NCBI RefSeq assembly: GCF_007741475.1
Contig: NZ_CP036261.1
Span: forward strand, 1,488,001 to 1,552,000
Direction: 5' to 3'
Source of the DNA: Rosistilla ulvae
Lineage (GTDB): Bacteria; Planctomycetota; Planctomycetia; Pirellulales; Pirellulaceae
Length of the DNA: 64,000 nt
In this document: positions 38,518 to 46,919 of the stretch, piece after piece
Layout: each line of letters begins with the position of its first letter
Numbering within the stretch: the stretch's first letter is position 1
Notes under the pieces: model-generated
Seen by the model: the letters and a program-made list of their open reading frames with translations, nothing else
What the model was told of the DNA's origin: nothing
Database searches by the model: none
Position numbers and translations under genes: made by a program

Positions 38518-39662
38518 TTTCGCAACCTCGGTTTCCTGAGCAGAAGAGCATCTCCGGTCGAACTGTCCTGCCCCGATTCGATGCGGATCTGCATCCGTCG
38601 CTTCCCCGCGACATCCAATTGAATCGCTTCGGGCAGCTCCGCCGCCGTCAGTTTTTTGTCCAACGCGGCGTCATCATCCAACTGGATCACCACCCGGACG
38701 ACGCCGCCGTCGAAGGAGCGGTTGGGAGTTTCGACGATCGTTTCGAACAAGCGGTCGTCGTCGCCCAACCGGATCGTCAGTTCCGAACCTGCCGACAACG
38801 CGATCCCCGCAGCGACATCGCGCGGGCCAAACATCGACTTGGAAAATTCGGGATCCAAAAGCCCGCCGATCGCAGCGGTGAAAGAGACGTTTGCCGCGTC
38901 GGCGGCTCGCAGCATTCGCACGTTGCCGCGGAATTCGATTTGGTGAATCCGATCCAAGGGGATCGAGCGAGAGATGCCGGCGGGAGTCTCCAGCTGCAGC
39001 GTCTTCCCCTGGCCGGTGATTTTGCTAGCGGACCAAGTCGATCCGCCGGCGTCGGTGATCTGAGCTTGAATGCGTGCCGCGTCGCCGTCGCTGCTGCGGA
39101 AGACGATCCCTTCCAAACGATCCAGCGGAGCTTCGACCTGTTGGCCCCCAAGATCGAACGAGACCGCATCGCGGTTGATCGCCAGCACGGTCCCGGCGAC
39201 TTCGTCCAATTGATCGTTGCCCGCTCGCACGACCAAGGTGTCCGACGGCTTGTCGGCTCCCAGCTTCTGCTCCCATTGATCGTTGATCGCTTTAGCGACC
39301 GGAGGGCGGAAGCGGATCGACGCGACTTGCGAGACGGGGAAGCTCAACAGAGCGTCGTCGGCCGCGGCCCCCAGCAGATCGATCTCCACCGACTTGCCCT
39401 GCATCTTCACGTCGCGGGTCAGCAATTGGCTGCCGTCGGCCAGCCCGACGCGGACCGCGGTGGGGGAAGTCGATGAATCGGCGTCGCGCTGCAGTTTGAC
39501 GACCGATTCGAGCGGGAACTGTTCGGTTTTACCGGCGGTCTGGATCGAGATCGCGTTTTCGTCGATCGCCACCCATTCGCCCGAGACCTTTTGCCCATCG
39601 ACGCGGTCGACGGTCACTTGACCGAGCCCTGCGACGATCAGCAATAATCCAATATATGCCAT
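38514..39662 (-). CDS. Exported NPCBM-like protein, first gene of the Deg operon
   Basis: 382 residues from the ATG at 39662, which places the hydrophobic leader (MAYIGLLLIVAGLG) at the N-terminus. It contains several short beta-rich repeats of similar plan (SGEWVAIDENAISIQTAGKT, GTVLAINRDAVSFDLGGQQV), each followed by LxxVVxLxR or LEGIVFR. The C-terminal 110 residues resemble an NPCBM-type carbohydrate-binding domain (GSELTIRLGDDDRLFETIVE, GGVVRVVIQLDDD, IQLDVAGKRRMQIRIE). It could tie the downstream protease system to cell-surface polysaccharide; this is inference. The stop overlaps the HtrA start. No strong ribosome site is seen. Confidence 0.8.
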   Translation of the reverse strand: MAYIGLLLIVAGLGQVTVDRVDGQKVSGEWVAIDENAISIQTAGKTEQFPLESVVKLQRDADSSTSPTAVRVGLADGSQLLTRDVKMQGKSVEIDLLGAAADDALLSFPVSQVASIRFRPPVAKAINDQWEQKLGADKPSDTLVVRAGNDQLDEVAGTVLAINRDAVSFDLGGQQVEAPLDRLEGIVFRSSDGDAARIQAQITDAGGSTWSASKITGQGKTLQLETPAGISRSIPLDRIHQIEFRGNVRMLRAADAANVSFTAAIGGLLDPEFSKSMFGPRDVAAGIALSAGSELTIRLGDDDRLFETIVETPNRSFDGGVVRVVIQLDDDAALDKKLTAAELPEAIQLDVAGKRRMQIRIESGQDSSTGDALLLRKPRLRK

Positions 39663-39842
39663 GTTTTGGTTAGCCAGCGGAGATGAAACCTGGGAACGCA
39701 AATCGCCCCGACGCTCCATTGTAGGCTGTAAACATTAACATGTCTTGCACCGATCGATCGTGTCGATCGGTTGCTAAGCGGTCGCAACAGTTAGCTGCAT
39801 TGCTTCTCTCGGCTGACACTTGGCGAAAGCTCCGCACGACGC

Positions 39843-40721
39843 TCACTTGTGAGCGAGCTGGACCTGACGGCGGATACCGCGATGTCTGGCGGGCGAAGGT
39901 TCTTCCGCAGGCGAAAGTTCCTCTTCCGGCAATCCGAACAGCGTTTCCAGATTGCAGCTTGGATCGGCCAGTTCGGCGACCGATTCGACCACCAGATCGG
40001 GACCGAACGCATAGTTGTCCAGGTCGGTCAGCTGGGTTCCGCCCGACAACGCCAGCGCGGTGTGATAGCCCATTTGAACACCACCGATGATGTCGGTTTC
40101 CATCGTGTCGCCGATCATGACGGTCTCCGACGTGGTCAAGCCGAGCTGTTTGCGGGCCGCACGCATCATCACGGGGCTCGGTTTCCCCATGCTGGATGCC
40201 TTTTTGCCGGTCGCCATTTCCAGGAACGCAACGGTCGCACCGCAACCGGGGCGGGTGCCGCTGGCCGTGGGGCAATTCGGATCCAGGTTGGTCGCAATCA
40301 GTTTCGCCCCGGCCAGAATCATCCGGGTGGCGGCGTCCAATGCTTCGGCAGTGACGGTTCTTCCCTCTCCGACCACGACATAGTCGGGATCGGTATCGAC
40401 GATGGAATAGCCATTCAAATGGAGCGCCTGCAGCAAGCCTCCTTCGCCGATCACATAAGCGGTCCCATCGGGTTTCTGTTTGGAGAGGAAGCTAGCCGTC
40501 GCCATCGCACAGGTGAAAATCTGGTCCTCGCGGGCGTCGATCCCCATCCGTTGCAACCGCACCGCGACATCGCGTTGCGTGCGTTGGCTGTTGTTTGTCA
40601 AAAACAGAAACGGGTGATCGTTCTCGTGCAGTCGGGCGATGAATTGATCGGCACCCGGGATCAATTGGTTGCCCTTGTAGATCACGCCGTCCATGTCGAT
40701 TAAGAATCCAAGTTTGCTCAT
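39843..40721 (-). CDS. NagD-like HAD-IIA phosphatase
   Basis: 292 residues from the ATG at 40721, chosen because AAGGG lies about 9 bases upstream and HAD motif I follows directly. Motif I is FLIDMDGVIYKG (nucleophile Asp9, acid Asp11), motif II FLTNNSQRTQ, the Lys motif GKPSPVMM, and motif IV IGDTMETDIIGG. The C2-type cap lies between. Likely a cytosolic phosphatase for nucleotides or sugar phosphates; the substrate cannot be read from sequence. The C-terminus is a short charged tail (SPAEEPSPARHRGI). In-frame codons up to 40871 are rejected as a leader. It stands alone. Confidence 0.92.
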   Translation of the reverse strand: MSKLGFLIDMDGVIYKGNQLIPGADQFIARLHENDHPFLFLTNNSQRTQRDVAVRLQRMGIDAREDQIFTCAMATASFLSKQKPDGTAYVIGEGGLLQALHLNGYSIVDTDPDYVVVGEGRTVTAEALDAATRMILAGAKLIATNLDPNCPTASGTRPGCGATVAFLEMATGKKASSMGKPSPVMMRAARKQLGLTTSETVMIGDTMETDIIGGVQMGYHTALALSGGTQLTDLDNYAFGPDLVVESVAELADPSCNLETLFGLPEEELSPAEEPSPARHRGIRRQVQLAHK

Positions 40722-41243
40722 TTTGAAGCCCTTTAAAAGAATATTGTTAGCTGAATCGCAAGTCGTCTGTCCCGACGCGCCCCCCGTGGGAGGCTCGTCT
40801 GAAATCGGACGCCTGGCACGTCGCTGGGGTTGCGAATCGTCAGGGTTGAAACTGCTGGCATCGATGGCCATTGGCAGGGGAGCTTACGCAAGTGCCGCGC
40901 CAGTTCGGATTCGGTTGGGGGAAAAGAACGCCAGCAAACCTTGCTGAGGACGTGTTGTGTTTGAATGATCCCCGCAAACGATCGATTAAGCGGTTCCGGT
41001 GCCCCGATTTTTTGCCGCAAACCGAGAGATTAAACTTCGTGGCGCTGGGGAGATGCCAAAGATGTAAGACGACTTGCCAATCCGTTGCGCAGTCGCTGCA
41101 CAGTTACCCGACAGAGAATCGAGGCGTGTTGCTCTGTTGCGGCCAAGATCGGGTTTCCATTCGCTACCGGTCTGGGGCAGATGGAGTTCCGTTGCGATCG
41201 GCGGGCTGCGTTCATCGCACGCACCGCGCCCGATATCGGTTTC
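40722..41243. other. Non-coding stretch, 522 bases
   Basis: Lies between the NagD-like gene start and the SRPBCC gene stop. No gene, terminator or clear promoter was recognised. A plus-strand open frame from 40871 has Arg/Cys-rich shadow-like composition. Confidence 0.45.
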
Positions 41244-41699
41244 TCAAACCGCGTTGGCTTGTTCGACTGCCCGTTTTAAGTGCCCCAGGTTGTGGCGGAT
41301 CCGTTTGCGAGCGATCCAACGGATCAGCGGCGCGACCATTCGAGTGGGAATGCGCAGCAGCGGCCGGAAGTGCAGCTGAACGTCTTGCCTGACGACCGTC
41401 TGGTCACCCGCCGGTTCCAAGCGGTAATCGACTCGCACACGCATCCCTCCTTGATCGATCTGCATGCCGAGCAATTGGTCCTGGCGGAAGGCGACGATCT
41501 CGCCCGAAGTTGCGACGACGCGGTTCTTATATTGGAACCGCTGATGGAACCGAGTCCCGATCCGTTGGCCAGCCGCCTCTTGATGCGCGTTGGCGATCAT
41601 TTGCGGAACCCACTGCAGGACCCGCTGAGGATCATCCAACCACAGGAAGACCTCGGCCGGTGTTCCCGCGATCTCGACATCTTCGCCGGTGCAAATCAC
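41244..41699 (-). CDS. SRPBCC-family (START-like) protein
   Basis: 151 residues from a GTG at 41699 that overlaps the stop of the PQQ-like gene (GTGA). The pattern is that of the polyketide cyclase/START fold: EIAGTPAEVFLWLDDPQRVLQ, then WVPQMI, a beta sheet (GTRFHQRFQYKNRVVATSGE, VRVDYRLEPAGDQTVVRQDV) and a long C-terminal helix (APLIRWIARKRIRHNLGHLK). Such proteins bind hydrophobic ligands in a deep pocket; ligand unknown. The frame is open upstream to 42230, but that part has shadow-like composition inside the PQQ gene. Coupled expression with the propeller gene is likely. Confidence 0.85.
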   Translation of the reverse strand: MICTGEDVEIAGTPAEVFLWLDDPQRVLQWVPQMIANAHQEAAGQRIGTRFHQRFQYKNRVVATSGEIVAFRQDQLLGMQIDQGGMRVRVDYRLEPAGDQTVVRQDVQLHFRPLLRIPTRMVAPLIRWIARKRIRHNLGHLKRAVEQANAV

Positions 41700-42982
41700 G
41701 GCGTTTCGATGCGATAGAGCGCTTTGGCGGTCCGCAGTAGGATCGACGAATCCAACGGAGCGAGACTGGCCAACGTTCGCTCGCCGAGGTCGTTCCTCGC
41801 CAACTCTTGGAAGTCGCGACTGGCCTGGATCACCGTCGTCTCGCCCGCTTCGCTTGTGAAGTAGATCTTGCCGTCGGCCAACAACGGCGAGGCGGAGTAT
41901 TGTCCGCCGATCCGTTTCTGCCAGATCCGGTCGCCACTGGCGGCGTCCAAGCAATAGGCAACGCCCGCGTCGTTGATCATATAAAGCAGCCCCGACTGCA
42001 TCAGCGGCGTCGGCGTCTTGGGAGCTCCTTTGTCCAGCTGCCACAACACGTTTGTTTCGGTGATGTTCCCGCGGCCGCGAGGATCGATCGCCAACAGGCC
42101 TCCTTTGTCGTAGCTGGTGCAGACGATCAAGATGCCGCCGGCGTAAACCGGTTGTGGAATCACCGAATAGCCATCGTAGTCGACTTGCCAAAGGATCGAT
42201 CCATCGGCCGGCTCGATTCCCAACACGCAATTACTTCCCGGTGCGACGATCTGTTGTTTGCCGTCGACCTCGATCACCGCGGGGGTGCTAAAGGAGAACT
42301 TCTTCTTCGCTTCGACCGGCCGCGGGCACTTCCACGCCAACTCGCTGGTGTCGGTCTTCAAAGCTGCAACGAAGGGTTCGCTGGCACCATCGCAAGTGAA
42401 GACCAACCGATTGTCAACCAACACCGGCGATCCGCCGTTACCGTGAATGGCCTTGAAGCTCAGGTCGCGATTGATCCACAGTGTCTTGCCTTGCAAATCG
42501 GTGCAGACGGTTCCCTGGAATCCGAAATGGGAATAGAGCCGGTCGCCATCGAGGATCGTGGTCGGGCTGGCGTGCGAATTTTTGGCGTGGATCTTTTGAG
42601 TCTCTTCCGCCGTTTGATGGATCAACGTTTGTTGCGTCTGCAGCTCGCCCGTCTCGGCGTCGATGATCAGCAGCGACAGATCGAAGCTGCCGTTGGAAGC
42701 ATCTTCCCCCGCCGCGGCTTTGTCGCTGGGGATCGCCGCGGTCAGATAGATCCGTTTTCCATCGGTCACCGGCGACGACCAGCCTTCGCCCGGCAGTTCG
42801 GACCGCCAGCGAATGTTTTTCTTGGCATCCCACTGCACCGGCAGCGCTACGTCCGGGACGATCCCCGCTCGATCGGCACCGCGGAACTGAGTCCAAGTCG
42901 GCTCGGCAGCGGACGATGTGGAAACTCCCAAGCCTGCCAACAGGAAGAAGATTGGCAGGAATCGATTTGCGCGTGTATCCAT
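41696..42982 (-). CDS. Exported PQQ-like beta-propeller protein
   Basis: 428 residues from the ATG at 42982, which places a leader (FLPIFFLLAGLGVSTSSAAE) at the N-terminus; starts at 43000 and 43033 are possible. The mature start TWTQFRGADRAGIVPD and NIRWRSELPGEGWSSPVTDG are typical planctomycete PQQ-like propeller openings. Blade motifs are DAETGELQTQQ, KTLWINRDL, ADGSILWQVDYDG and ASGDRIWQKRIGG. Probably periplasmic; enzymatic activity not shown. It is paralogous in plan to the gene at 29243. Its stop overlaps the SRPBCC start. Confidence 0.9.
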   Translation of the reverse strand: MDTRANRFLPIFFLLAGLGVSTSSAAEPTWTQFRGADRAGIVPDVALPVQWDAKKNIRWRSELPGEGWSSPVTDGKRIYLTAAIPSDKAAAGEDASNGSFDLSLLIIDAETGELQTQQTLIHQTAEETQKIHAKNSHASPTTILDGDRLYSHFGFQGTVCTDLQGKTLWINRDLSFKAIHGNGGSPVLVDNRLVFTCDGASEPFVAALKTDTSELAWKCPRPVEAKKKFSFSTPAVIEVDGKQQIVAPGSNCVLGIEPADGSILWQVDYDGYSVIPQPVYAGGILIVCTSYDKGGLLAIDPRGRGNITETNVLWQLDKGAPKTPTPLMQSGLLYMINDAGVAYCLDAASGDRIWQKRIGGQYSASPLLADGKIYFTSEAGETTVIQASRDFQELARNDLGERTLASLAPLDSSILLRTAKALYRIETP

Positions 42983-43238
42983 CAAGGGGCTCGCTGGCAT
43001 GGTGAACGGGAGAAACTCAACCAGTTTAAACACCGCCAGCGAAGATGGCTATTGTCGTTCCCCACGCTAGACCGTGAGAGGAGTCAGAGCGTGCGAGCTG
43101 AACGCAGGATTGGCGTTAACGGGGAATGGAGATTGGCAGAATGATGGGGCAAAATGATTTTTATTGAGGCAATCATTCTGCCAAGCCTCGATTCTGCCGC
43201 TTCGCAATCATCCTGCAGCTTAGGTAGCAGAATTAGTT

Positions 43239-45038
43239 TTAGATCGTTTTGACGATCCCTTCGGGGGTGCGGAGCTTGAAGAGGCCGAAGATGTCGTCGC
43301 GGCTGAGCCCGACGGTGCCGGGGCTGGCGCTGTCGGAGAAGACCGATTCGAACAGCTCTCGCTTTTGGTCGAGGACTTCGGCGATCCGTTGTTCGATCGT
43401 GTTCATCGCCAGCATCCGCGTGATCGTCACCGACCCGGCTGCTCCGATCCGGTGGGCGCGGTTGATCGCTTGATCCTCGATCGCCGGATTCCACCAACGA
43501 TCGAACAGGAAGACGTACCGGCAGAACTGAAGGTTCAGCCCCACGCTTCCCGCTCCGTAACTCATCAAGATCACATGCTTGCTGGGATCGTTCTTAAATT
43601 GATCGATCACGCCGTCCCGTTTTTTGTGCGGGATCCTGCCGTGATATTCCAGCGGCCCAAAGCGTTCGAGCGCCGGCCGCATCTTGTCGATGCTTTTGAC
43701 CCATTGGCTGAAGACGATCGCCTTGTGTCCGCTCGCCGCCACCTCTTCCATGTCGGCGACCAAGCGTTCCATCTTGGTGCTGGTCCCGGTGGCGGGGTCG
43801 AAGTTGCAGATCTGTTTCAGTCGCAGGACGAGTTCAAAGACGTGCTGGACGGTCAGCGATTTGCCCATCTCTTCCAACTGGATCACGCCGCTATCTTCGG
43901 CCTGTTGATAGGTCGCCCATTGTTCGGGAGTGAGATCCAATTCGGCGTCGCGATACAATCGCGGTGGCATGTCGGTGAGCACTTTATCTTTGGTCCGCCG
44001 CAAGACGAAGTCACGGGTCGCTTTGCCCAGCGCCAACGGCGTCATGTCGTTGTTCAGATACCCAGGCGACAAAAACTCGAAGATCCCCACGAGATCGTTG
44101 GGGCTGTTTTCGATCGGCGTTCCGGTCAGCGCCCACGACCGTTTGCGAGAGATCGCGTGGACGATCTTGCTGGTCGTGCTGTTGCGGTTCTTGATTCGTT
44201 GAGCTTCGTCCAACGCGACCAGATCAAATTTCAATTCGGGGTCGGTGACGACGTCGCGATCGCGCATCAGCAATTCATAATTGGCGATCTTCACCGGCGT
44301 CGCTCGCTGCCGCCACTGCCACGCTCGCTTTTCGGAATCGCCTTCGACGATTCCGATTGGAATTTCGGGAGCCCAGAGCTTGAACTCGCGCTGCCAGTTG
44401 GTCACCAGCGGCTTGGGGCAGACTAGCAAAATGCTGCTCGCTTCGCCCGAGCACAACAGGAACCGGATCGTGCTGATCGCCTGCATCGTCTTGCCCAACC
44501 CCATCTCGTCAGCCAACACGGCGGCATAGCGGGGGAACAGGAACGCGATCCCATCAAACTGATACGGGAAGGGCTTAAACGGAAAGTTCAACTCACCCGA
44601 ACCAACAAGCGATTCCATCGGCGGCTGCAACAAATAGTACAACCGGTCCTGCAGCTTAATCACATCCGACGGCGGGTCGATCCGCGTCGCCGACTTCTTT
44701 TTCTTCGCTTTCGGCTCGGGATCCTCTTCCGGAACAACGATCTCGTCGGCCGGCTGGACCTGTTTGCGGACGACCTTCTCTTCGGACTTCTTTCCCCACA
44801 TCGGCGATTCGGGGAAATCGAAGCCGGTCGTCTTGATCTTGATGTTGTTCAACTTGACCGACAGCAGCTTAGGCGTCTCGAAGGCCAGCGGTTCGCTGGT
44901 CAGTTCGACGCTCGGCGATTCGGGATCCTCGTCGGCATACCAGCTCGGTTCGGCGAGAACGATCCGCAGATCGGGGCGCGCAGCGGCAGCCGGTTCTTCG
45001 TCGTCGGGTGCTCGATCGGAGAAAGCAATGAGATTCAC
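43239..45038 (-). CDS. SNF2-family DNA helicase/translocase
   Basis: 599 residues, GTG start with GGAAGG just upstream. The N-terminal 150 residues are acidic, then Lys-rich (PKAKKKKS), and show no known domain. SNF2 core: Walker A ADEMGLGKT (about 176-184), DEAQ box ALDEAQRIKN, motif III SWALTGTPIENS, and in lobe 2 KAIVFSQWVKSIDK, SYGAGSVGLNLQ and motif VI QAINRAHRIGAAG. Such translocases remodel protein-DNA complexes or assist transcription recycling (RapA-like) or defence. It lies 30 bases downstream of a gene of unknown function on the same strand, and the pair is probably one transcript. Confidence 0.94.
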   Translation of the reverse strand: MNLIAFSDRAPDDEEPAAAARPDLRIVLAEPSWYADEDPESPSVELTSEPLAFETPKLLSVKLNNIKIKTTGFDFPESPMWGKKSEEKVVRKQVQPADEIVVPEEDPEPKAKKKKSATRIDPPSDVIKLQDRLYYLLQPPMESLVGSGELNFPFKPFPYQFDGIAFLFPRYAAVLADEMGLGKTMQAISTIRFLLCSGEASSILLVCPKPLVTNWQREFKLWAPEIPIGIVEGDSEKRAWQWRQRATPVKIANYELLMRDRDVVTDPELKFDLVALDEAQRIKNRNSTTSKIVHAISRKRSWALTGTPIENSPNDLVGIFEFLSPGYLNNDMTPLALGKATRDFVLRRTKDKVLTDMPPRLYRDAELDLTPEQWATYQQAEDSGVIQLEEMGKSLTVQHVFELVLRLKQICNFDPATGTSTKMERLVADMEEVAASGHKAIVFSQWVKSIDKMRPALERFGPLEYHGRIPHKKRDGVIDQFKNDPSKHVILMSYGAGSVGLNLQFCRYVFLFDRWWNPAIEDQAINRAHRIGAAGSVTITRMLAMNTIEQRIAEVLDQKRELFESVFSDSASPGTVGLSRDDIFGLFKLRTPEGIVKTI

Positions 45039-45068
45039 GCGTACCTTCCAGTGGTTCGTGGTGGGAAC

Positions 45069-45605
45069 TTAGGCGGCGGCGCGAGACGTGCCACGGGCTT
45101 CACTGAACGCTTCGCGAATGCGATCGAACGGTTCGTTCAGATCAAACGTCGCGGGTAATTCCTGCAGGATCTCCATCACCTCGCCACGTTGCCCCGGCGA
45201 CGCGATCGCTTGCCAGCCATCGACCTCGATCACATCGTCGATGTTCGCTCGCTTGCTGACCTCGGTGCAGGCGAACGGGATCCCGCTGCGGCGAGCCAGC
45301 GGCAGCGCGTCGACGTTGTCGGCAAGGACCAACTGAGTCTTCATCTTGGCACGATCCAACAGCGCCTTGCCGATCAGGTCGCCGACCAGATAGGCGCCCA
45401 AGGAGGGACCGTAGAGGATTTGTTGGGTGCGAGTCGGTCGCAGAGGCAACGAACAATGGAACTCCAGCGGGCGGCCGCTGGAATTGAGGACCAGATAGCC
45501 CCCCATCCAGCCTGCGGTTTCGTCGTTTTGCACCAGGTAAAAACCAAGGTTGATGTCTTTCTTGGTCGCCAAGATCGTGTGCCTCCAGCGGCATTCATGT
45601 TGCAT
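45069..45605 (-). CDS. Unknown protein upstream of SNF2 helicase
   Basis: About 178 residues if it starts at the ATG at 45605; starts at 45641 or 45713 are possible and no ribosome site decides. Sequence blocks: NLGFYLVQNDETAGWMGGYL and RPLEFHCSLPLRPTRTQQ, then a helical part (GAYLVGDLIGKALLDRAK), a Rossmann-like strand (TQLVLADNVDALPLARRSG) and a C-terminal helix (LNEPFDRIREAFSEA). No family recognised. Only 30 bases separate it from the SNF2 gene, suggesting a functional link. Confidence 0.72.
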   Translation of the reverse strand: MQHECRWRHTILATKKDINLGFYLVQNDETAGWMGGYLVLNSSGRPLEFHCSLPLRPTRTQQILYGPSLGAYLVGDLIGKALLDRAKMKTQLVLADNVDALPLARRSGIPFACTEVSKRANIDDVIEVDGWQAIASPGQRGEVMEILQELPATFDLNEPFDRIREAFSEARGTSRAAA

Positions 45606-45842
45606 CGTCAATTGCCGCGGCAAAGTCGCCGCAATCATTCCAATCGGTACGACACCTACGACCGCTTGAGCTTTGCTGACCGATGCGAGCGGAGAATTTT
45701 CCGATGCTATCAAACCTACAATCGGCCCGATTGTGACCGCTTTCCCGGCTCGCCTACCCCAACTTGGATGGGTCTATATCGCGCTATCGTTCGATCCGGC
45801 ATGCAACGCAAATCTTTCAATTTGATAAACATTTCTAGATGC

Positions 45843-45872
45843 TCGACATTTTTAACAGGCCGTGGTTATACT
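45843..45872 (+). promoter_or_regulatory. Possible promoter of the coiled-coil gene
   Basis: TCGACA (45843-45848), an 18-base spacer and TATACT (45867-45872), in a locally AT-rich segment 40 bases before the start codon. Nothing else was recognised in the 307-base divergent gap 45606-45912. Confidence 0.4.
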
Positions 45873-45912
45873 CGAAAAGTCCTCATTTTTTGCAATCATT
45901 GGAGCCTCGACG

Positions 45913-46374
45913 ATGTCCAATCCTCACCGACCGGTATCGCCTATTTTTAGCATCGATGTCTCGGCGGAGCCCCCCACACCGGCAAGCCCTCAGTTCGATG
46001 GCGACGAGCAGGTGATCGAGCTGCTGCGAGAACTTGTCGTCGGCCAACAGAAGCAGAATCAGTTGCTCGAACAGATGACGCAACAGACCGCTGCGATGCA
46101 AAAGCAACGCTCCAACGAATTGCAACAGTGGAAAGATGCCAACCCGTTGCTATCAAAGCACTGCCACCGCGCCGCCGAAACACTCAGCCGCGTGCAGACC
46201 CAGTTCCTGGAAAATCTGACCGTCGAAGTGCTCGACAATGCCGAGCATCTAGTCGATGGCGAATTCATGCTCAACGAATTTGTCGATCGCTTTGGACCGC
46301 GGATGGCACACCTCAACGGAGTGCTGCAAGTCTTGGCCCAATTGGGAACCGGTCAGCCGACATCGGAAACCTGA
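45913..46374 (+). CDS. Coiled-coil protein, function unknown
   Basis: 153 residues from the ATG at 45913, with GGAG about 9 bases upstream. After a Pro-rich N-terminus (SPIFSIDVSAEPPTPASP) comes a Gln-rich helical region likely to form a coiled coil (EQVIELLRELVVGQQKQNQL, LEQMTQQTAAMQKQ), then a second helical segment (HCHRAAETLSRVQTQFLENL) and a C-terminal helix. No membrane segment. Not recognised beyond a conserved-looking small cytoplasmic protein. It is divergent from the SNF2 pair. Confidence 0.78.
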   Translation: MSNPHRPVSPIFSIDVSAEPPTPASPQFDGDEQVIELLRELVVGQQKQNQLLEQMTQQTAAMQKQRSNELQQWKDANPLLSKHCHRAAETLSRVQTQFLENLTVEVLDNAEHLVDGEFMLNEFVDRFGPRMAHLNGVLQVLAQLGTGQPTSET

Positions 46375-46431
46375 TCCCGTCTATTAATAGGTAACCGCAT
46401 CGCGAGGTCGTTCCCACGCGGGGGCGACCGA

Positions 46432-46878
46432 TCAGTAATCGATTGGCAGCTTGAACGCCCCTTGCTGCCAGGCTCCTAAAAAATCGGGCATGCTGCCCAA
46501 CAGATCCCGCCGCGGAGTGATCTCGCTTCGCTTGAGCCAGAAAATCTCTTCGACCTCTGCTGGGTTGGGAATCGGATCCAGATCGTGGGCCGCTTCGATC
46601 AACCACCATCCCAGTTCGGTCCCCCACCGCGTAACGCTCTCCCAGATCCGTTGACTGGGGACGATGTCGATCGCCAGTTCTTCTTGCATCTCGCGAACCA
46701 AGGCGTCCTGTTCCGACTCTCCCGCTTCGACGCCGCCGCCAGCGAAACAGACGAATCCCGGCGCGGTGACCGTTTTGCTGCGACGGATCAACAGAAACCG
46801 ATCTTCGCGTAAAATGACACCGACGACTCCCATCCCGGTCCGTTGGCGTCGATCGGCACGATCCTTGTTTGTGTCCAT
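46432..46878 (-). CDS. Nudix hydrolase
   Basis: 148 residues. The complete Nudix box is GGGVEAGESEQDALVREMQE followed by ELAI, which binds Mg2+ and hydrolyses nucleoside diphosphates linked to another group. The preceding strand is VVGVILREDRFLLIRRS; a C-terminal strand is EVEEIFWLKRSEI. The substrate cannot be told; MutT-like sanitising and mRNA-cap-like roles both occur. It is divergent from the CCA-adding enzyme, with only about 40 bases between starts. Confidence 0.92.
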   Translation of the reverse strand: MDTNKDRADRRQRTGMGVVGVILREDRFLLIRRSKTVTAPGFVCFAGGGVEAGESEQDALVREMQEELAIDIVPSQRIWESVTRWGTELGWWLIEAAHDLDPIPNPAEVEEIFWLKRSEITPRRDLLGSMPDFLGAWQQGAFKLPIDY

Positions 46879-46919
46879 TGCGTCTTGCTCTTGTTCTCGT
46901 GGAATTTTGGAAACCCGTA

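Noticed and set aside
40871-41392. 173-codon plus-strand open frame between the NagD-like and SRPBCC genes
   Set aside because: Cys/Arg-rich composition, overlap with the end of the SRPBCC gene and no ribosome site.
41700-42230. Upstream extension of the SRPBCC frame to 328 residues
   Set aside because: The added 177 residues are Arg-rich and lie wholly inside the PQQ-like gene in another frame. The GTG at the GTGA overlap gives a family-typical length.
41807-43144. 445-codon plus-strand open frame antisense to the PQQ-like gene
   Set aside because: Shadow of the propeller gene. No leader, no ribosome site, composition not protein-like.
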